Of a stretch of 64,000 nt of DNA, positions 44,296 to 54,919 are shown piece by piece. Source of the DNA: Oryzias latipes (Eukaryota > Chordata > Actinopteri > Beloniformes > Adrianichthyidae); NCBI RefSeq assembly GCF_002234675.1, contig NC_019876.2:27015750-27079749 (forward strand), in the 5' to 3' direction. The position numbers and the translations under genes are program-made. The notes below the pieces were generated by a model. The model was not told the DNA's origin. It saw nothing but the letters and a program-made list of their open reading frames with translations, and made no database searches. Within the stretch, counting starts at the first letter, position 1, and every line of letters begins with the position of its first letter.

Positions 44296-44611
44296 TTCTT
44301 GACGCAATAGCTTGAAATTCAGGTTGACGTGCGTTTACCGACACTTTTCATTGAAGATGACCAGTCGATGCAGCCGTGTGAAGGTAGCTTCAGGCCTATT
44401 TTAGGGGGTCTGAAGCCTTCTTAAAATATTATATTGGAGGGAGAAGCAGACCCATCACAGGCAGCAAAGAGAGAGTTGATGAGTTTAACACCCTTTTCAA
44501 TAGGTTTAGCTCTCTGAATGCCTCTGCCTCCTCCCCCCACCTCCACCACACCACCCCCCTGCTCCTGCTGCCTCTCAGCTATCTGAACTCCCCACACCTC
44601 CTCACCTTTCT

Positions 44612-44759
44612 TTTTTGTACGTTTCTCTTTCGGCTTTTCCCATCAGGGGTCGCCACAGCGAACAAGTCACATGGTAAACTTGGCAATGTTTTACGCCGGA
44701 TGCCCTTCCTGACGCAACCCTCTCAAAGCAACCGGGCTTGTGACCGGCACAGAAGGGAA
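44612..44759 (-). mobile_element. SINE fragment inside the Rex1-type LINE
   Basis: Reading on the minus strand it contains 'gcgacccctgatgggaaaagccgaaagag' and a short A-rich tail, matching the 3' part of the SINE at 47052-47307. A perfect 16-bp duplication ACCTCCTCACCTTTCT flanks it (44596-44611 and 44760-44775). The tRNA-like head is missing, so it is 5'-truncated. Confidence 0.85.
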
Positions 44760-45124
44760 ACCTCCTCACCTTTCTCCCCCCTCTAATACACCACACCTAC
44801 TGGGCCCACAGTCCATCACCCCTCCCCCCAGTCCAACCCCCCCCCTCCCTCCCTGTTTGACTGTAACAGCCTGCCAGGTGAAGAAACAGCTGGAGAAACT
44901 TAACCAGCACTAAGCAGCCGGCCCGGATGGCGTCAGCCCTCGTACCCTGAGGACCTGTGCCCAACAGTTGCAGCGAGCGAGCTCACACCTGGATGGTGGT
45001 GGAGGCATGGGGAGAATCACCTTCTTTGACATCTCCAGTGCCTTTAACACCATCCGGCCTTCTTCACTGGGTGATATGCTGCGGCTGATGGGTGCTGGTG
45101 CGTCCACCCTCTCCTGGAACACTA

Positions 45125-45915
45125 GTCGCGTTTACATGGGCAAAAGTAATCGGAAAGAACGCCTGATCGGAAAGAAAATGCGTCATGTAAACGCGCCGTT
45201 CGGAATACTCTGCCCCCATCAGACTCGTTCGGATCAGAATTTCTTTCCGATCGAGATAGATGGATTATACCGATCGTTAATCCGATCGTGGAGCATGTAA
45301 ACGGTTATTCCGATCGTGTGTCACTTCTCCTCTCGGTTACGTCACGCATAGCTGGTATTTCGCTGAGAGAAAGCTTTGGAGCGCAAACGGGACCGACCAG
45401 CTGCTCTGCGGACGCCCCGTGAAAAGCGCCGCTCCGCTCTCGCCCCGCTGGCTTTTCGCCTCTCTTACACCCCTCACGAGGGGGATGTGGGGGAGGAGCG
45501 CTTTGTGCGCCTCGTGCCCCCCGACACTCACTCAGTCCACTGAGTGAGCAGAGCAGCTGGATCATTAATAACTTTGTGTTTGAGGGGAGGGAGGAGGATG
45601 CTTTGTTAGTGTGCGTTTTGTTGTTTTGTTATGTGTGGGAGACTTCGGACTGCGAGCCGTCCCGCCGCTCTGGGTTAGCGGCTGCAGGACTCAGGAGAGC
45701 CGCCAGCTCACGCTGCGAGTTTGGGGAAGCAGAAATAAATATCGCTCAGTCCTTTTCAACACTACTGCACATGCCCAAATGATTCATTCCGACCGAAAGT
45801 GTGAGCCATGGGAACGTTTGTTCTAATCGGAAAAAGGTTTTCTGATCCCATGTGCACGGGTGAATTTTAACCCGACCATTGATCCGATCAAGATATTCTG
45901 CCCATGTAACCGGGG
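45125..45915. mobile_element. PIF/Harbinger-like MITE inside the Rex1-type LINE
   Basis: Left GTCGCGTTTACATGGGCA and right TGCCCATGTAACCGGGG are imperfect inverted repeats; subterminal 'atcggaaag' and 'ccgatc' motifs recur. The trinucleotide CTA is duplicated at 45122-45124 and 45916-45918. It separates the Rex1 residues TLSWN and DYLTDRP, which are adjacent in uninterrupted copies. A GC-rich core (45390-45730) encodes nothing I recognise. A lone end of the same family is at 30372-30433. Confidence 0.75.
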
Positions 45916-47017
45916 CTAATGACTACCTGACAGACAGGCCACAGATTGTCCGACTGGGCAGCGTCCTGTCTGACGTGGTGCTGAGTGGTGTGGGAGCCCC
46001 ACAGGGCACTGTACTCTCTCCATTTCTGTTCACCTTGTACACCTCTGATTTTCAGCACAACTCGGAGTCATGTCACCTACAGAAATTCTCTGATGACTCT
46101 GTGGTTGTGGGGTGTATACGCGGTGGACGGGAGGAGGAGTACAGGAGGCTGGTGATTTGTGGAGTGGGCTGGAGAGAATCACCTGCTGCTCAACATGGAC
46201 AAGACCAGGGAGATGGTGATCGACTTCCGGAGGAAAGGGACTGTCTTACAGCCCCTCTGCACCCTGGGCAAGGATGTGGAAGTGGTGGAGGAGTATAAAT
46301 ATCTGGGTGTGACTGGTGTGACTGGTGACTGAGCTGGAGGAGCCACAGTACTGCCGTGTACAGAAAAAGGCCTGCAGCAGACTCTACTTCCTAAGGAAGC
46401 TGAAGTCTTTCAATGTGTGCAGCAAGATGCTGGGGATCTTCTACCAGTCTGTGGTGGACAGCACCTTGTTCTCCTCTGTGGTCTGCTGGGGAAGCAGCAT
46501 TGCAGTCAGTGACGCCAACAGACTGAACAAGCTCATCAGGAAGGCGGGTTCTGTAATTGGCTGCAAAAAGGAAACATTTGAAGCAGTGATGGAGAGGAGG
46601 TCACTGAACAGACTCCTTTCAATCATGGACAACCCAGACCATCCTGTCCACCCTGTCCTGGACAAACAGAGGAGCTCCTTTTCTAAGAGGCTCAGACAGC
46701 TCTGCTCCAAAACTGCCCAGTACCGGAAATCCTTCCTACCCAATACAATAACCCTGTACAACAACTCACAATGCAACAGATAACCTTTTCACATTTTTTT
46801 CTTCTTCTCTTTTTTGTACATTTCTTTTGCACATCTCTTTACCTGCACTGTTTTGTAAATAGCTTTTTAAATTATACCACATTTTCCTTGTTCTTGTTTT
46901 TTATTTTTATTTTATATTATTCTTAGTCTTTTTTTCCCCTGTCAGTTGCTATGGTAACGAACAAATTTCCCACGTGTGGGATCAATAGTATTTCTGATTC
47001 TGAAAAGGAGTGTTTAT

Positions 47018-47020
47018 ATG

Positions 47021-47051
<31 letters not shown>
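47018..47051. repeat. (TA)n microsatellite
   Basis: 'atgtatgtatatatat...' directly before the SINE at 47052, with a second short TA run after it at 47308-47320. Confidence 0.9.
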
Positions 47052-47307
47052 GGGAGCCGGTTTAGCTCATGCTGGGTTACGGTTCCTTCTGTCCATGGAT
47101 CCAGGGTTCGACTCCAGGCTACTCCGTATTCCCTTCTGTACTTCTGTGTCAGTCCCAAGTCCGGCTAAATTGAGAGTGTTGCATCAGGAAGGGCATCCAG
47201 CATAAAAACATTGCTGTGATAACCATGCGAATCTTCCACAAAAACTGAAGGATGTTTCATTGTGGCGACCCCTGGTGGGAAAAGCCGAAAGAGAAAGAAA
47301 AAGAACA
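47052..47307 (+). mobile_element. tRNA-derived SINE, nearly full length
   Basis: Head GGGAGCCGGTTTAGCTCATG contains a pol III A-box-like motif, and GGTTCGACTCC at 47105-47115 is a good B box. The body has 'gcatcaggaagggcatccagc' and 'gtggcgacccctggtggg', then 'aagccgaaagagaaagaaaaag'. It sits between (TA) runs that probably are, or hide, its target-site duplication. Confidence 0.8.
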
Positions 47308-47419
47308 TATATATATATATTTGCAATTTGGAAGCATGGACATTGACTAAGAAAGACCAAATTCCAAACATATCAAACAAAAATACTGTTAAAAACAACA
47401 TGTAACAAAAAGTGAGCAG

Positions 47420-49095
47420 TTTCCTTTAAATCCCCCAGCCAGGGAGATGTCTGATTCAATAGCCCCCTTTAAACAAGTGGAAACTGGCTTTAAATATTTA
47501 GGTAAATTTATATCTTCTTCCACTTCTGAAATGAAAAAACGCAACTTTGAATCCCTCCTGGAGAGCATTGTTGGAGACTTTGATTGTTGGTCAGTTTTAC
47601 CTCTTTCACTGATTGGGCGGGTGAATCTCATCAAAATGACCGTCCTTCCTAAATTCTTGTATCTCTTCCAGCACATCCCTATACTTATTAATAAAGATTT
47701 TTTCGACAAACTGGAAAAACGAATTTCTCACTTCCTATGGAGCGGGAAAACACCTAGAGTCCGCAAATCCATATTACAGTCACCTAAGAACAAAGGGGGT
47801 CTTGGCCTCCCCAACTTTAGACAATATTACTGGGCAGCAAATATACAGAAGCTCCTATACTGGATGCATGATAATGATACTTCCCTGCCTGTCTGGGTGC
47901 AAATGGAGAAGGGATGTGGTCCCTACTCACTCCCCTCAGTCCTTGCCCACAATTTCCATTGACACTATCTCTTGTTAGAGACAATATCATTGTAAAGGAA
48001 ACAGTATCCATCTGGAGACAATTCAGAAAACATTTTGGTCTGCATGGCCCTTCAATACTATCCCCCCCTACTAAAGAAGTATAATTTCGCTCCCTCCGTC
48101 ACTGATGCGGTTTTTAAAATTTGGCATAGCAAAGGACTTAAAAAAGTCAAGGACCTATACACCAACAATATCTTCTCAACCTTTGCTAATCTTTCAGCCA
48201 GATATAACTTGCCTAATTCACATTTCTTCCGTTTCCTCCAGGCAAGAGATTTCGTGAAGAAACAATTGCAACCGCTGTGAACACTCGCCAGCAAACCCTA
48301 CCCACACGTTTTGGGCCTGTTCCAAATTAAGACCTTTCTGGACACATGTTTTTAACACTCTCAGCCAGGCATATGGAACAACGCTACTGCCTAATCCAGT
48401 GTCCGCTATTTTTGGTTTTGCGGTTGATATGAATCTCTCTGGACCTTGCACATGTGCTCTAGCATTCACTACCTTGTTGGCCAGACGATTGATTCTGCTT
48501 AGGTGGAAGCTCTCTGACCCCCCTCACATGACTCTTGGGTAAAAGAGGTGCTATACAACCTGAAACTTAAAAAGCTGATGTTCTCACTTAAAGGATCTCT
48601 AAGTAAGTTTAAAGAGACATGGCATCCATTTTTATCACTGGCAGATACACTTACATTACTCCCAGAGGCAAAAACTGACCAACCCCCCCCCCCTCCTTTT
48701 TTTCTTCTCATCTTATCTTATCATCAATATCTTACCTTGTCTTTTTGTTCTGTCTTCCGTTCCGATGTAAGCATTTCAATTCAATAATCATACAAATAAC
48801 TCCCCACCCCCCCTCTCCTTTTTTTTTCTCTTCTTTTTTTGTTGTTGTGTGTGCATGTGTTTTGTATAGGTGCACATAAGTAAAGACTGGATCTCTATTA
48901 TGTCTTGTGTGTATGTGTATGTGTGCGGAATGTGTGTATGCATGACCTGGATATGGGAATGTTCTGTGTTCGGGGTGGGAGGGATATGGGGAAACAGAGC
49001 TGTATAGTCGTTTGAACACGTTTACCTTTTGAAGACATGCTCTGTATGTTAATATGTTCTAAAAACTCAATGAAAAACAGTTGAAATAAAAACTA
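47420..49095 (+). mobile_element. L1/Tx1-type LINE 3' half, dead
   Basis: Plus-strand frame 47447-47962 contains GFKYLGKFISSSTSEMKKRN, GRVNLIKMTVLPKFLYLFQH and KGGLGLPNFRQYYWAANIQK, the post-palm region of L1-type ORF2. It continues in broken frames (NLPNSHFFRFLQARDFVKK; LSKFKETWHPFL) to a 3' UTR ending in 'gttgaaataaaaact' near 49093. The palm domain and endonuclease are absent. Confidence 0.8.
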
Positions 49096-49102
49096 CATGT
49101 AA

Positions 49103-49298
49103 CCCTTGTGCGATCCTAGGCACTTTACCATTGGGAGTTGGGTCATCTAGACCCACTAGACAGTGCTCTGAACCTTTTTTCTTCAATGATTTGTGATCTT
49201 CACTGGTGTCCATGGATTACATGAAATCCTCTCCACCTTTGTCATGGTAGGGAGAACACGTCAATGGAAGGGTGGGGTCATTTAACATAGCACAAGGG
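49103..49298. mobile_element. piggyBac-like MITE, copy 2
   Basis: CCCTTGTGCGATCCTAGGCA to ATAGCACAAGGG, flanked by GTAA and TTAA, near-identical to 12519-12727. It is inserted just after the end of the L1-type LINE. Confidence 0.7.
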
Positions 49299-49302
49299 TT
49301 AA

Positions 49303-49880
49303 TTGACATATAGGTATGGCTTTGAAATAGTGCCTGTATATTCTGTCAATATTGATGTTTAAACTGTAAATACACACATTTTAAATGACACTTTAAAATG
49401 ACACTATCTACTTTTCTGCAAAAGAAAAAGTTTGGTAATTTAAAGAAAATGAAGTTTGCATTTTTGTTTTTTTTAAAAGAAGTAACGTTGTTCCAAACTG
49501 CATATTAGACTCTTTGAACAAACTAGTTCTTGTGGAAATAACTCAACTTTTTAGTAAGATAAAAATCTATTGTAATATAAACTGAACTTACGGTGTTTTA
49601 TGACGTGTTTGGAATAACTGATTCAGTTTATAAAGCACCTAGGGGACATCTGATCATGGGATCAAGACGAGTAGAGAAGGAAACTGCAAAGCATGTACGC
49701 CGTTATTACCGTTAAAAGTAAGTATTATATTCACGCAAAAACTAGGTGTGGCATATAATATACATAGAGCGCTATGTAGTGGAATACACACACATTTGAT
49801 AGAGACTGGGTTGATCTTTTCCTTCTAGTAAATGAAATGAAAGACGTCAAATGAAGGAACAGAGATCTTCTTTCACTTTC
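49303..49880. other. AT-rich spacer
   Basis: No gene or element recognised. Confidence 0.4.
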
Positions 49881-50312
49881 TTCCTGCAGATGGCACAGAG
49901 TAACTCTGCCTTCATTTCCCATCATGCCTTTGTGAATGCTCTCTCCCACTAGCTTACAGTCCCTCACATCCCCAAGCTAACATTAGCAGTGGAACAAAAT
50001 GTAACTATCCAGCCGTACAGGTTTGAGCCAGATGGCAGCTCAGACAAGGAAAACGGGGACGTCAATGGATCTATTTATCTTCAAGTTGTGGATTTAGAGT
50101 TGGAGCGGAGCAGGGAGACTATGGCCCCACCCACAAATCTGAGCTTTTTCAAACCATGGCTTTTTGGCTGCTCCTGATTCATCATGTTTTGAATAAAGAA
50201 ATAAGCAGTTTTAGTCTTAAATTATTTTATGTCTGTCCTCAGATTTTGTCATCAGAAAATGCCACAAGAACATTTTCAAAACACCGTTTTTATTGGAGTG
50301 GGACTTCAAAGT
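49880..50312 (+). repeat. PYRFEP-type DNA element relic, plus orientation
   Basis: A short open stretch from about 49993 reads EQNVTIQPYRFEPDGSSDKE and NGDVNGSIYL. IQPYRFEP followed by an acidic/serine stretch is the start of proteins found in fish transposons with a P2RX7-like C-terminal domain. That assignment is from memory of the motif and is tentative. The end 'attggagtgggacttcaaag' near 50295 matches the right end of the copy at 11500-11910. Confidence 0.4.
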
Positions 50313-50779
50313 AAAACAGTTGAATTAAGTTGATTTTTTGGATTTATTTCAAGCATTGTAGTCAAAGCAATAAATAATTTACACATATTTATCAAACTCA
50401 TTACAGAAATGATGAAATGCATATATTAAAAAGACAAACACAACAAACAGTTCAATGATGGCTGAAGATGTTTGCTTATATTTCTGAGTGCTGACTCCAT
50501 TGACCAATAAAATTTCCAAAAAAGCATGAAAAATCTTTAAAAAGTAACAGGTTTGATTTGTGTGGGATTCTATTAGTGCCACAAATACGTTTTTGTGTTC
50601 ACTGTCCACGTTTTCGGTTCGTTGTCTCTGTGGTCTACTGTCTACATCTACTGATCAAGTTTTTGAACATTTGTTTATGTATAAATATTACCAAGCAGTA
50701 TCTTAAAATCCCAATAAAAATGTGTAAAGAATAAGTAAAGAAAATTAAGATTAAAACCACATTTCAAGGCATGTCTTTA

Positions 50780-51300
50780 GTCACATCGTTGTGAATGAGG
50801 AGCTGCAAAAAATACAGTTTGAAAAAGCTTTTAGTTGTGACATAGAAACTACAACATATATCATACTACAACATACTAGCTTCCTGCTCTGCTCCATTCT
50901 GATGCATCCACTTACAGATAAATAGATCCATGAACGTCTTTGTTTTCCTCCTCTGAGCTGGAATCTGGATCTAAACTGTACAGCTGGATAGCTCCAATGT
51001 TGCTCGCCATTTTTGATGCACAACTAATGTTAGGTTGGGGGTGTGAGGGGCAGTAAGCTAACAGGAGTGCGTGTGAACAAAGGGATGACGGGAAATTAAA
51101 GCAGGCTCACTCCACACCAACGTTCCTGCCCACAACTCAGAGGTGAATCTCTGATAAACTCCTGTCGCTTTGCAGAAACTTTGTCCTAAAAATGATCAAG
51201 GTTTGTTGATTTTGGCAAAAAAAAACAGCATCATCATAACTGAAAGACCACAGGAAATGTTTCTATAATAGATTAGAAGATGATTGGAGTTGGACTTTAA
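50780..51300 (-). repeat. PYRFEP-type DNA element relic, minus orientation
   Basis: On the minus strand an ATG at 51011 opens MASNIGAIQLYSLDPDSSSE and ENKDVHGSIYL, then a stop. It aligns with the plus-strand copy at 49990-50090. The outer end, read on the minus strand, is CTTTAAAGTCCAACTCCAAT at 51300-51281. The pair 49880-50312 and 50780-51300 forms an inverted arrangement. Confidence 0.4.
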
Positions 51301-51618
51301 AGATCACAATATTTTTAAAAAAAGCAGAATAATTTTAAAAAACAACATTATATTTTAGGAATTAGAACAAAAATCCAGAAACCAAAACACAATTCCCAAA
51401 AAATGAAAGAAAATAAAACTGAAACATTTTAGGAAGTAAAAGTCATTTCCAGAAATCTAAAGGAAATGTTAAAAAACCAAACAAAAGAAGAAACTAGAAA
51501 CGGTAGGAAGTGTTGGACATCACTGATTGGACGATGGTGTTTGACGAACATTTCAAGTGAATTGTATTTGTCATAAAGTGATTCTAAATCTGCTTCGTAC
51601 TGATCCTAAAACTTTCAT
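51301..51618. other. AT-rich spacer before TRIM copy B
   Basis: No gene recognised. Confidence 0.4.
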
Positions 51619-52063
51619 GTCTCTGAAGAACAGAGACATGAAAACACAAATCTTCAATCCAAAGTTGTCAAATGAAGCAGAAAGAAAACAAAGTTGTAAA
51701 TGTTCTTCTTTCCACAAACACAATCTTCTCCTTCAGCTTCTTCTCTTGTCGATTCTGTGGAGAACAAACCAGAGAAAGTCTGGGATTGTGACCTCACTGC
51801 TTCCATTTGTGTTGCAGCTTCCTTCAGTTCCCATGACAACAACACAAAAACATGTGTGTGAAATTTGAATTCAAAGAAACCAAAAGAAAACAGATTTGAC
51901 TCCCAAAAGTTTGACATTCATGTTCAAAAATGTCTCCAATCCACATTCTAGAGATTTTCATTTCTCTCTATTTCTGACTACAAACATTTCTCCACAGAAT
52001 CTGAACAGTTCAAACGTTTAGTTCTAAATGATCCAAAGCAGAGAAATCACTGAAAACAAACAT

Positions 52064-52528
52064 GGTTTTCCGGTTCCGGGTTACACGGCAGGATGCGTGG
52101 CGTGCCTCTCTGCGAATACAACTATCTTCAAACTATCTTCAAATTACTTGAAAGGTTGATTTTCCCCAAAAAAGAGAGCTGACCATACCCCGAAGAAACC
52201 CCAGGAATACGAAGACCTCCTTAATCGAAAGTGTTACAGAAATCAAATTCTTAGGGGTTTATGATTTTTAATTCTGTCCGATAAAAACTAGGAACCGGAT
52301 ATTGATAAATCATGTAATAAAATGGTTACAGTATAACGGGGTGGGATTATATAAGTTCGCTTCCTTCCACTCCCTTTCAAGCAATATTTATTAATATGTC
52401 TAATTAGCCTAAGTTTGATTAGTTACTGTATTAATGTATAACTGATTTTTATATTGCTGTTGTGTATTATTTCTACTTAATTGCTTGAAATAAACCATTT
52501 CAAATCAAAAGATTCAAATCAAAATCAA
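52064..52528 (+). mobile_element. Internally deleted LINE copy in the 3' UTR of TRIM B
   Basis: Copy A reads 'gaaaacaaacat|ttcacttctttcagg' without interruption; copy B carries 465 extra bases at the bar. The insert contains EIKFLGVYDF-like coding, 'tataagttcgcttccttccactccctttc' and a tail 'gaaataaaccatttcaaatcaaaagattcaaatc'. It therefore looks like a LINE copy keeping both termini but lacking most of the ORF. Flanks share CAT/AACAT. It ends 20 bases beyond the TRIM B stop codon. Confidence 0.7.
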
Positions 52529-52548
52529 CATTTCACTTCTTTCAGGAA

Positions 52549-54213
52549 CTATTTCACTTTGCACAACTCTGCTGTGGATCCCTTAGCCCAACCCACCCAC
52601 AGTCCAGCATGGAGCGGCTGAGTGAAAGTGGTCTGGACTCTGTGGAGGAGAGTCCTGCTTTCAGAGACGCTGTAGAAGGACAGAACACCTGCTCTGTGAT
52701 CCAGGTACACTCCTACTCTGGAGGAAACAGGAGCTGAGATGGAGGTTTTTATGCTGTTGTGGACAAATGAGAACCTGTCTGGAAAACAAACTAATGACCA
52801 AGATTTATCATTATAACCAAATCCACTTTCTCTTCCAGATCTGCTGATGTTCTTGTATGCGACTGCTACACTAACATATTTTCTTCTCCGCTCCACCTCC
52901 CAGTAACAACGTCCAGTCAGACTCTCTCTACTCAGAACCTGAAATGAATCAGTAAATCTGTCTGGATGATCAGAAACAGACTGAGGTTTTTCCATCCCTG
53001 TCACCTTTCTGTTCTCCTCTGACAGTAACAGATCTCTGTGTGCTGTGTTTGGATCCAGTGTGATTTGACATGAATATCTGAGGAAGTCAGCTCTGCTCTT
53101 TGGTTCTGGTTCTGACAGTAAAACGTCCAGATGAGAGACTGTCAGTGAGATGTTTGTCCATTCCTCTCTCAGAATGTCCTGCAGTTTGTCTCTGAGCTCT
53201 GACACAGCTGCTGTCACATCCTCAAAGTATGTCAGAGGACGGACATGGATGCTGGCTGAGGGGGTGGACTCACTGAGTGGTGGCAGTGAGGGGTAGTTGA
53301 GCAGAAAGTGGCTGTGATCCTCTGTTAGGCAGAGCTGCTTCAGCTCAGCGTCTCTCCTCTTCAGCTCAGCCATGTCCTGCTCCAGCTCCTCCTGAAGACC
53401 TTTGACTCTCCTCACTTCAGTTTGCTGCTGGGATCTGATCTGCTGCTCCACATCACGGCTTCTTTTCTGGAGGAGACGGATCATCTCAGTGAAGATCTTC
53501 TCACTGTCCTCCACGCTTTGATCAGCAGAGTGATTGATGGCCTCCACCTCCTGTTGAAGCAGCTTCACCTCTTTCTCTCTGTCCTGGATTCTCTGCTGGA
53601 TTTGTTGCTGACTCTCCTCCAGCTCTCTCTGCTTCTCAGTCCTTTCTGCTGCAGCTGAGACTGTGTCGTGGCCTCTATGTTCATCCACAGAGCAGAGATA
53701 ACAGATGCTCTTCTGATCAGTGCGACAGAACATCTTCATCACCTCATCATGACGGGAGCAGATGTTCTCCTGCAGGTTCTTGGAGGGTTCCACCAGCTTG
53801 TGTTTCTTCAATGCAGCTGCTTTCAAATGAGGCTGAAGGTGTTCCTCACAGTAAGAGGCCGGACAGCTCAAGCAGGACTTGATGGCTTTCAGTTTTCTTC
53901 CAGTGCAGACGTCACAGACCACATCTTCAGGTCCAGCATAGCAGAGACCAGCAGGAGCAGCTTGGAGTCCGGTCTTCTTCAGCTGCTCCACTAAAGCTGC
54001 TAACATGACATTTTTCCCCAGAACAGGCCTCTGTGTGAAGGTCTTCCTGCACTGAGGACAGCTGTGGACTTTCTCCTCTGCATCCCACAATCCTTGAAGA
54101 CACTTCATGCAGTAGCTGTGTCCACAGGGAATAGTCACCGGATCCTTCAGCAGATCCAGACAGATGGAACAGCAGAAGCTTTCTTCATCCAGATCCACTC
54201 CTTTCTGCGCCAT
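52549..54213 (-). CDS. TRIM E3 ubiquitin ligase B, paralogue of TRIM A
   Basis: 554 residues from ATG at 54213. RING, B-boxes and coiled coil are nearly the same as in TRIM A: I count about five substitutions over the first 375 residues (for example S14C and P61Q, outside the zinc ligands). The PRY-SPRY part differs at about 30 positions in 180, in clusters: TGMEKPQSVSDHPDRFTDSF against TYIRQPQSDFDHPDRFTFL, RRRKYVSVAV against RRGYSVYIAV, GRESGFGYNDKSWSLVCFPD against GSKSLFGLNDKSWALDCSPN, and LWVGWAKGSTAEL against LRLCGYVGDTAEL. One EP dipeptide of a repeat is missing. Intact, single exon, likely functional with a changed recognition surface. Confidence 0.9.
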   Translation of the reverse strand: MAQKGVDLDEESFCCSICLDLLKDPVTIPCGHSYCMKCLQGLWDAEEKVHSCPQCRKTFTQRPVLGKNVMLAALVEQLKKTGLQAAPAGLCYAGPEDVVCDVCTGRKLKAIKSCLSCPASYCEEHLQPHLKAAALKKHKLVEPSKNLQENICSRHDEVMKMFCRTDQKSICYLCSVDEHRGHDTVSAAAERTEKQRELEESQQQIQQRIQDREKEVKLLQQEVEAINHSADQSVEDSEKIFTEMIRLLQKRSRDVEQQIRSQQQTEVRRVKGLQEELEQDMAELKRRDAELKQLCLTEDHSHFLLNYPSLPPLSESTPSASIHVRPLTYFEDVTAAVSELRDKLQDILREEWTNISLTVSHLDVLLSEPEPKSRADFLRYSCQITLDPNTAHRDLLLSEENRKVTGMEKPQSVSDHPDRFTDSFQVLSRESLTGRCYWEVERRRKYVSVAVAYKNISRSGRESGFGYNDKSWSLVCFPDRFSFVHNSIKTSISAPVSSRVGVYLDHRAGVLSFYSVSESRTLLHRVQTTFTQPLHAGLWVGWAKGSTAELCKVK

Positions 54214-54404
54214 TTCTCCTCTCAGACACACAGACTGTGAGAGTTTCACTTCCTCAGAAACCAGTTTGACTGTGATCCTCCAATCAGATGGTTTCACTGT
54301 GAGTTCAGCCAATCAGCTTCTTTCTTCTCTTCCTGTTGGTGACGCCCATCATGACAGAGGAGGAGCTGCAGAGGAGTCCTGATCTGTTAACCCTTTCAGA
54401 GAGA

Positions 54405-54640
54405 GAAAACTACAGACAACAGATAAAGGGACTCTTTAGGAACAACAACACCCCACCCCCCCAGCATCTGGAGGGGAATCAGTACTCTGACTCCAACAGA
54501 ACCACCACACAGTCACTTGGGGGTCAGTATTCAGGGGTGTGGTTGTCACTTGGGGGCATGACTTTCATTTTTCAGAGCCGGGGGGCTAACAGGCAGCCCT
54601 TGACAGGCAGACCTTGAGCTGCAGGCTCTCTGCCTTTTAT
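54405..54640. other. 5' flank of TRIM B, no gene
   Basis: The TRIM A-like similarity stops at about 54404. No element recognised, apart from a CAGAGCCGGGGGGC motif near 54575 that might be a hAT end. Confidence 0.35.
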
Positions 54641-54689
54641 CACATTTTCTTTCACAACCATAGCGTGAAAGTCTTACATTTTCTCCAAA

Positions 54690-54905
54690 ATGTTCAGAGC
54701 GGCCCTAATGTGTTGTTGTGAGACTTTAGTAAAGAGGATCTAGGAGACAACAGCATGAGGACGGTACGGAGAGAGATGAGGACGTGAAAGAAGCCACTCC
54801 ATTTGATCCTCTAATGTCAGCAAAGCCGTGCAGATATCGCTGAAATATGTCATCTCCCTGACTGGAACATTGCTGAGCGGGTATCGAGGAGTATGAGTCA
54901 TTTCC
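54690..54905 (-). pseudogene. TRIM linker/SPRY-start relic
   Basis: The minus frame reads THTPRYPLSNVPVREMTYFS, DICTALLTLEDQMEWLLSRP and HLSPYRPHAVVS, then a stop. Position by position it resembles the region before the SPRY domain of the adjacent TRIMs (YPSLPPLSE, HVRPLTYFEDVTAAVSELRD). It is probably a fragment of a more distant TRIM gene. No RING or SPRY core accompanies it. Confidence 0.35.
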
Positions 54906-54919
54906 ATGGATCAGCCAAT

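Larger units (their letters stand above)
44400..47005 (+). mobile_element. Rex1-type LINE, dead, split by two later insertions
   Basis: Plus-strand fragments in order: AAGPDGVSPRTLRTCAQQ and ITFFDISSAFNTIRPSSLGD (45015-45060), then after the 45125-45915 insertion DYLTDRPQIVRLGSVLSDVV, GAPQGTVLSPFLFTLYTSDF and KFSDDSVVVGC (catalytic FSDD). After frameshifts come SRLYFLRKLKSFNVCSKML, SVVCWGSSIAVSDANRLNKL and RRSLNRLLSIMDNPDHP. The tail ends 'tatttctgattctg' near 47005. These are hallmarks of Rex1/Babar LINEs. A deletion has removed part of the fingers region, and several frameshifts make it inactive. Confidence 0.85.
51619..54404 (-). repeat. TRIM segmental duplication, copy B
   Basis: Matches 39687-42016 from 'tctctgaagaacagagacatg' to 'ccctttcagagagagaaaac'. 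It is longer by a 465-base retroelement insertion (52064-52528). Confidence 0.85.
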
